Of a stretch of 64,000 nucleotides of DNA, positions 60,816-64,000 are shown one piece after another. The notes under the pieces were generated by a model. That model was not told the DNA's origin. It did not search any database and was given only the letters and a program-made list of their open reading frames with translations. Every line of letters begins with the position of its first letter. Position 1 is the first letter of the stretch. Source of the stretch: Oscillospiraceae bacterium (GTDB taxonomy: Bacteria; Bacillota; Clostridia; Oscillospirales; Oscillospiraceae); contig CACZDN010000017.1 in assembly GCA_902779945.1 (NCBI GenBank), positions 52,371 to 116,370 of the forward strand, given 5' to 3'. Both the position numbers and the translations under genes were made by a program.

Positions 60816-61097
60816 TTAATCCGTTCTTGCGGAGAGGATCTCTCCGCTGTACGCATTGACTTTATACTCATATTCCGTTCTGCCGCATTCGAAATCTATC
60901 TCATACCAGGCGGAACGAAGGTCCCGTTCCAATTCGATGTCAATGTCCACAGCCTGATCCGCCGTCAATCCAGCATCTGTCAATGCCGCTTGCATTGCAG
61001 CATCTTTTCCTATCATTTTCTCTCCGCCGAGTGCACAACCGGAAAACATCACAGCAAGTATGATGACAAGCAGACCGCATTTTCTGATTTTATTCAT
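60816..61097 (-). CDS. PepSY-domain lipoprotein
   Basis: 93 residues. The signal peptide has a lipobox (VMFSGCALG, lipidated Cys about 21). The mature part holds a PepSY-type repeat: AAMQAALTDAGLTADQAV then YEIDFECGRTEYEYKVNAYSGEIL. PepSY domains are small extracytoplasmic modules that can inhibit peptidases. Start behind GGAG. Last gene of the ECF-sigma cluster. Confidence 0.85.
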   Translation of the reverse strand: MNKIRKCGLLVIILAVMFSGCALGGEKMIGKDAAMQAALTDAGLTADQAVDIDIELERDLRSAWYEIDFECGRTEYEYKVNAYSGEILSARTD

Positions 61098-61135
61098 GTA
61101 CTTTCTCCTTACAAAAAGCTTTTTTTGACCAGCTG

Positions 61136-61405
61136 TCAGGCAGCGTCTGTCAGACTGTCTTCATCGCTGTCGCAGAAGCAGAGTGTTTCCGGATACAGTA
61201 CCGGCACAGTGTCGATCCCTGCGACCTCTCCCTCCCCGGCATCGACATAGATCTCGTATTTCAGATAGGGCGTCCATACTATGATCCGGTAGAAACCGCT
61301 ATCATAATTGTTGCTCAGACAGTGATATTCGCTGTTCTCAATTCCGACGTTCCGAAGAGCGATGCTCAAAGCCTGCTCTTTCGTAATGCAAGTATTAGTG
61401 TTCAT
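61136..61405 (-). CDS. PepSY-like protein without signal peptide
   Basis: 89 residues. CITKEQALSIALRNVGIEN followed by YRIIVWTPYLKYEIYVDAGEGEVAGID is a PepSY-type repeat. No signal peptide, so it appears cytoplasmic, unlike its neighbour. Start behind AAAGGAG. An ECF-type promoter (TGTAAC-N16-CGTC) lies about 40 bp upstream. Confidence 0.78.
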   Translation of the reverse strand: MNTNTCITKEQALSIALRNVGIENSEYHCLSNNYDSGFYRIIVWTPYLKYEIYVDAGEGEVAGIDTVPVLYPETLCFCDSDEDSLTDAA

Positions 61406-61443
61406 TGTTCAATCTCCTTTTCATTTATCGTTTTCATACAGAT

Positions 61444-61469
61444 GACGCATGAGCACGAAAAAGGTTACA
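61444..61469 (-). promoter_or_regulatory. ECF sigma-type promoter for the PepSY genes
   Basis: Minus strand TGTAAC (61464-61469), 16-bp spacer, CGTC (61444-61447). Same -35, spacer and -10 as the promoter upstream of the sigma-factor gene at 62591-62616, including a shared CTTTTT after the -35. Resembles the SigW-like consensus TGAAAC-N16-CGTA. Confidence 0.72.
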
Positions 61470-61519
61470 CATAAAAAATGGAAGAGCGGTTTGTGAGCGC
61501 TCTTCCAGACATAACTTCC

Positions 61520-62065
61520 TTATCTCAGATCAATATCGCGAATTACAGTATACCCCGAGTTCCCGTTCACCTCGATCTCATACTCACTGCCAAAGGCGTC
61601 CTCAAACTCAATTTTATACACATAAATAGCGTCAAAAATACTGCCTGTATACCGAAGATGGCGATAGGCGTAATCAACAAAGAATGTATTGGCCCGTTCC
61701 GCTCCGACCTGTTCGACAAGACAGGAATACGCGGCTTCAACGGCCTGCTCCTTTGTCATTTTCAACTTGCCGGAGGCAGAGATATTTGAAGGAATAAATA
61801 GGATTGCGCAGACGATTGCGGCAATTGCAAGCAAACTGCATAAGACGATGATAATCGTGCGCACAAGGGTTTTCTTATTAAAAGCTTTTCTTGCCCTCTG
61901 GACAGTCTCTTTTTCTGCCTGTCCTATCTCCGGAGAGAACATTGCGGGATTATCCAGAATCGCGCTGATTTTTCGGACGTTTTCGAGCTCACGTGCAACA
62001 AAGGCGGCTTCCTCATCCGTTGCTGTTCCTTCTCGCAGTTTCTGATAAGCTTCTTCAAAATTCAT
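61520..62065 (-). CDS. Putative membrane anti-sigma factor with PepSY-type external domain
   Basis: 181 residues. The N-terminal cytoplasmic part (about 1-68, MNFEEAYQKLREGTATDEEA) is followed by a membrane helix (about 69-91, IIIVLCSLLAIAAIVCAILF) and an extracytoplasmic PepSY-like domain (MTKEQAVEAAYSCLVEQVG ... YEIEVNGNSGYTVI). The stop-start overlap with the sigma gene upstream (4 bp) is the usual sigma/anti-sigma arrangement. The anti-sigma role is inferred from context and topology. Confidence 0.8.
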   Translation of the reverse strand: MNFEEAYQKLREGTATDEEAAFVARELENVRKISAILDNPAMFSPEIGQAEKETVQRARKAFNKKTLVRTIIIVLCSLLAIAAIVCAILFIPSNISASGKLKMTKEQAVEAAYSCLVEQVGAERANTFFVDYAYRHLRYTGSIFDAIYVYKIEFEDAFGSEYEIEVNGNSGYTVIRDIDLR

Positions 62066-62550
62066 TTGTCTTCCTCCATGATACTCCTGAGTTTGTCACG
62101 AGCCCTGCAGAGCAGAACCTTAACATTTGTTTCGCTTTTTCCCGTGATTTCCGAAATGCTTTTGATCGAGAGCCTGGAAAAATAAAAAAGGGTTACGACT
62201 TCCTTCTGTGTATCAGGCAGCAAGCCGATTGCCCTGTATAAGGAACGGTATTCTTCCTTGCGAATAATGCCCTCTATTACTTCCTCCTGGTCGTCTGCCA
62301 GATCCTCGGGTATTTCCTCCCCGGTAAACCTGCTGTTTTTCCGGCATATGCTGATGAACTCATTTCGGCAGACGGTCAGCAACCATGGCTTGAAGTCCCG
62401 AATCGAGTCCTCAGAAAGCGTCAGCGCCTTGAAAAACGCGTTAGATACGATGTCCTCTGCAACGGTTCGATTTCGGCACAAAGAGATTGTATACAGCAGC
62501 GCCTCGTTATAATACTGAGAAAACAGTTGATCTATTACATCTGATTTCAT
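62062..62550 (-). CDS. ECF-type RNA polymerase sigma factor
   Basis: 162 residues. Region 2: LFSQYYNEALLYTISLCRN then EDIVSNAFFKAL. Region 4: LLPDTQKEVVTLFYFSRLSI then ISEITGKSETNVKVLLCRAR. Typical ECF length with no region 3. Ribosome-binding site weak. Preceded by a TGTAAC-N16-CGTC promoter, repeated before the PepSY genes, so the factor probably activates itself and them. It would respond to an envelope signal through the membrane protein downstream. Confidence 0.92.
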   Translation of the reverse strand: MKSDVIDQLFSQYYNEALLYTISLCRNRTVAEDIVSNAFFKALTLSEDSIRDFKPWLLTVCRNEFISICRKNSRFTGEEIPEDLADDQEEVIEGIIRKEEYRSLYRAIGLLPDTQKEVVTLFYFSRLSIKSISEITGKSETNVKVLLCRARDKLRSIMEEDK

Positions 62551-62590
62551 AAGGCCGGCTTCACATCTTTCTGAATAATCCTGTTAAAAG

Positions 62591-62616
62591 GACGCAGGAA
62601 AAGAAAAAAGGTTACA
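62591..62616 (-). promoter_or_regulatory. ECF sigma-type promoter, autoregulatory
   Basis: Minus strand TGTAAC (62611-62616), 16-bp spacer, CGTC (62591-62594), about 35 bp before the sigma-factor start. Matches 61444-61469 in all ten consensus positions and spacing. Confidence 0.75.
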
Positions 62617-63030
62617 GGGGAATATGATAATTAAAGCAGATGAGGATCCTTTCTGCCAAAAAAGCTTCCTCACCGCTCTGGGCAAAAATAAATGACGGGG
62701 GGATTCCCCCGCCGTTCGGTGGACCAGGGTCTTTCGACCAGCCTCAAGCTGACGTTTCTGCCATCTCTTTTCATTATTGTAAGCAAGTGGAGGCCACAAT
62801 GCAAAAACAATTTGAAATCATTTTCTTGCCCGAGGCTATGAGGTAACACCGCTGCACATAACCAGACAGCAAAGAAACATTTTCCTGTTCATCTCTTTCA
62901 GCTTTTCGCCATGCGAACTCGGCACATACCCGGATAGCAAACAAACATTTTTTGTATCAATGGAATGAAATGCCACGATTTGCCGCGTTTTACTGCATTA
63001 TGGACAGTATGTTTTTTGAACCGAAAAAAG
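62617..63030. other. Intergenic region at the right end of element 2
   Basis: No gene with a ribosome-binding site or plausible codon use seen. It contains a few repeats of the sequence around GCATACCCGGATAGCAAA-like text but nothing I can assign. Confidence 0.4.
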
Positions 63031-63060
63031 AGGTAGTAAAACGGTAGTAGAATAGTAGTA
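63031..63060. promoter_or_regulatory. Putative arm repeats at the right end of element 2
   Basis: GGTAGTA at about 63032-63038, 63043-63049 and ATAGTAGTA at 63052-63060. The GGTAGT motif also occurs twice at the left end of element 2 (59907-59925) and of element 3 (63305-63323), and differs from the GGTGTA arms of element 1. Confidence 0.55.
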
Positions 63061-63135
63061 ACAAGGTTTTTATCTTGCAAAGATTTGCCGCAATATGCTG
63101 CGTTTTACCTGAAAATGTTTGTTTGCCATCTCGGC

Positions 63136-63155
63136 TTGCCGTGGCACACAAAAAG
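63136..63155. other. Attachment core between element 2 and element 3
   Basis: TTGCCGTGGCACACAAAAAG, the 20-bp core shared with 27304-27329 and 59732-59757. Flanking bases to the left differ (GGC instead of ATA). Confidence 0.85.
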
Positions 63156-63380
63156 TATCTTAGTCGAATGCGATCAGCCTCCTGAAAAGCCGTATTCTGC
63201 CGCAGTTTGCCGCGATTTGCCGGGCAGAAAAAGTTGTGAATAATCTGTGACTTAAGTCATGGAAAAAGCAAAATACAGCAAAATGCGGCAAGTCAATGCC
63301 GTCAATGGTAGTCAAATGGTAGTAAAAATCGGGGTGGTTTACTACCGTCAGGTGAAAGGGAAACACGGGGAGATAAACTG
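63136..63380. repeat. Left-end repeat of element 3 (copy 2)
   Basis: About 245 bp nearly identical to 59738-59989. The TTG codon that could start the phosphatase in copy 1 is TCG here. Two ATGGTAGT octamers are at 63305-63312 and 63316-63323. Marks the start of a third element that continues past the window. Confidence 0.85.
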
Positions 63381-63390
63381 GCAAGATTTG

Positions 63391-63966
63391 TTAGTCCAGG
63401 TTCATGTCTTCCAACCGGTCTGTCGCAGTCGTCATAATTGCATGGACATCGGCTCCGTAGATGTCGAGCCCGAGTGCCTCAATTTTCCTGACATCCTGAA
63501 TCCCATAGTAATTTTGCGCCAGTGCTTTCACATATCCGAAGCCATATTCCTCCGGAACATAAAGCCCTCCGGATGTGGTCACATAAAACAGCCTTTTTGC
63601 CCGGCAAAGAGCAACAGGTACTCCCTCTTCCGAGTATCGAAAAGCAATACCGACGACATTGATCTGCTCCAAATATTGCTTAAGCATAGCGGGGAAGGAA
63701 AGATCCCAATACGGAGCCGCAATCACGATGGTTTCCGCTTCCGAAAACTGCCGGGCGAGGTCAAACATCGGGCTTTGAAAGTTGCCTGAGGAAATCAGTT
63801 GATCACGCTTATTCAGATATTCTTCGTTAACAAGGGGGAAAGCGATCTTCTCCAGGCAGAGCTCTTCATAGGGCTCGGCCAGCTTGGAGAGAAGTTTTTC
63901 TGCCAGCCTCTTGGTTCTGGACTCTTTTCGCACACAGGCATTCACGTACAGTATTGGTCTATCCAT
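63391..63966 (-). CDS. Flavodoxin-fold NAD(P)H oxidoreductase (FMN reductase/azoreductase-like)
   Basis: 191 residues. MDRPILYVNACVRKESRTKRL is the N-terminal strand and phosphate-binding loop; AAPYWDLSFPAMLKQYLE and YVTTSGGLY are the FMN-binding segments of the NADPH-dependent FMN reductase/AcpD-type family. It would reduce quinones or azo compounds with NAD(P)H. Start at 63966 behind GAGGAG. It lies at the left end of element 3; promoter not seen within the window. Confidence 0.87.
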   Translation of the reverse strand: MDRPILYVNACVRKESRTKRLAEKLLSKLAEPYEELCLEKIAFPLVNEEYLNKRDQLISSGNFQSPMFDLARQFSEAETIVIAAPYWDLSFPAMLKQYLEQINVVGIAFRYSEEGVPVALCRAKRLFYVTTSGGLYVPEEYGFGYVKALAQNYYGIQDVRKIEALGLDIYGADVHAIMTTATDRLEDMNLD

Positions 63967-64000
63967 ATTGCATCTCCTCAAATCCCGTTATGTCAGAAAT

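Noticed and set aside
1-64000. tRNA or rRNA genes
   Set aside because: No cloverleaf-type or rRNA sequence was recognised by eye; the integration site is a protein gene rather than a tRNA gene.

Overview
The window looks like a chromosome segment of a GC-rich, spore-forming gut Clostridia (Oscillospirales-like; inferred). The signs are a spoIIE gene, a SleB-type cell-wall hydrolase, class B sortases, AGGAGG-type ribosome-binding sites and MITE-like hairpin repeats. The first 27 kb is host backbone. About 27.3-59.7 kb is an integrated mobilizable element of visibly lower GC. The last 4 kb holds one complete and one partial further element stacked at the same attachment site.

Backbone, left to right: a DUF2201/VWA metallopeptidase-like protein with a MoxR-type AAA ATPase; a glycan cassette (LmbE deacetylase, phosphoglycosyl transferase, formyltransferase); spoIIE; a ten-gene Mrp/Mbh-type cation/proton antiporter operon with four MrpD-like subunits; upp; a coiled-coil protein with 66-bp tandem repeats; a GDSL esterase; mnmE with a HAD phosphatase; a spore-cortex-type hydrolase; a secreted protein; two class B sortases; and a low-molecular-weight protein tyrosine phosphatase fused to a barstar-like domain.

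The phosphatase-barstar gene is the integration target. A 26-bp sequence inside its P-loop codons (27304-27329) is repeated exactly at 59732-59757, and its 20-bp core recurs at 63136-63155. Element 1 (about 32.4 kb) encodes a tyrosine integrase, an excisionase-like protein, a MobV relaxase, ParM/ParR-like partition proteins, small HTH regulators, a Phd/RelE-type toxin-antitoxin, a WYL regulator, an XRE regulator and a sigma factor, then a type 1 BREX phage-defence locus. No conjugation machinery is visible, so it is probably mobilized by a helper element.

The BREX order is XRE-brxA-brxB-brxC-[HNH nuclease]-pglX(N)-[DUF2971]-pglX(C)-[PD-(D/E)xK-like protein]-pglZ-brxL. The pglX methyltransferase gene is split in two, with a DUF2971 gene between the halves, and brxL carries an N-terminal extension of about 230 residues. 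Behind it are a membrane-anchored protein, a GNAT acetyltransferase, a P-loop kinase with an ASCH partner, and an AlbA/ATPase regulator: an AT-rich accessory island.

Element 2 (about 59.7-63.1 kb) has no integrase. It carries a B3/B4-domain protein and an ECF sigma factor with a putative membrane anti-sigma factor and two PepSY-type proteins. Two matching ECF promoters (TGTAAC-N16-CGTC) suggest an autoregulated envelope-stress circuit. Its left end is repeated at 63.14-63.38 kb, where a third element begins (a flavodoxin-fold reductase) and leaves the window.
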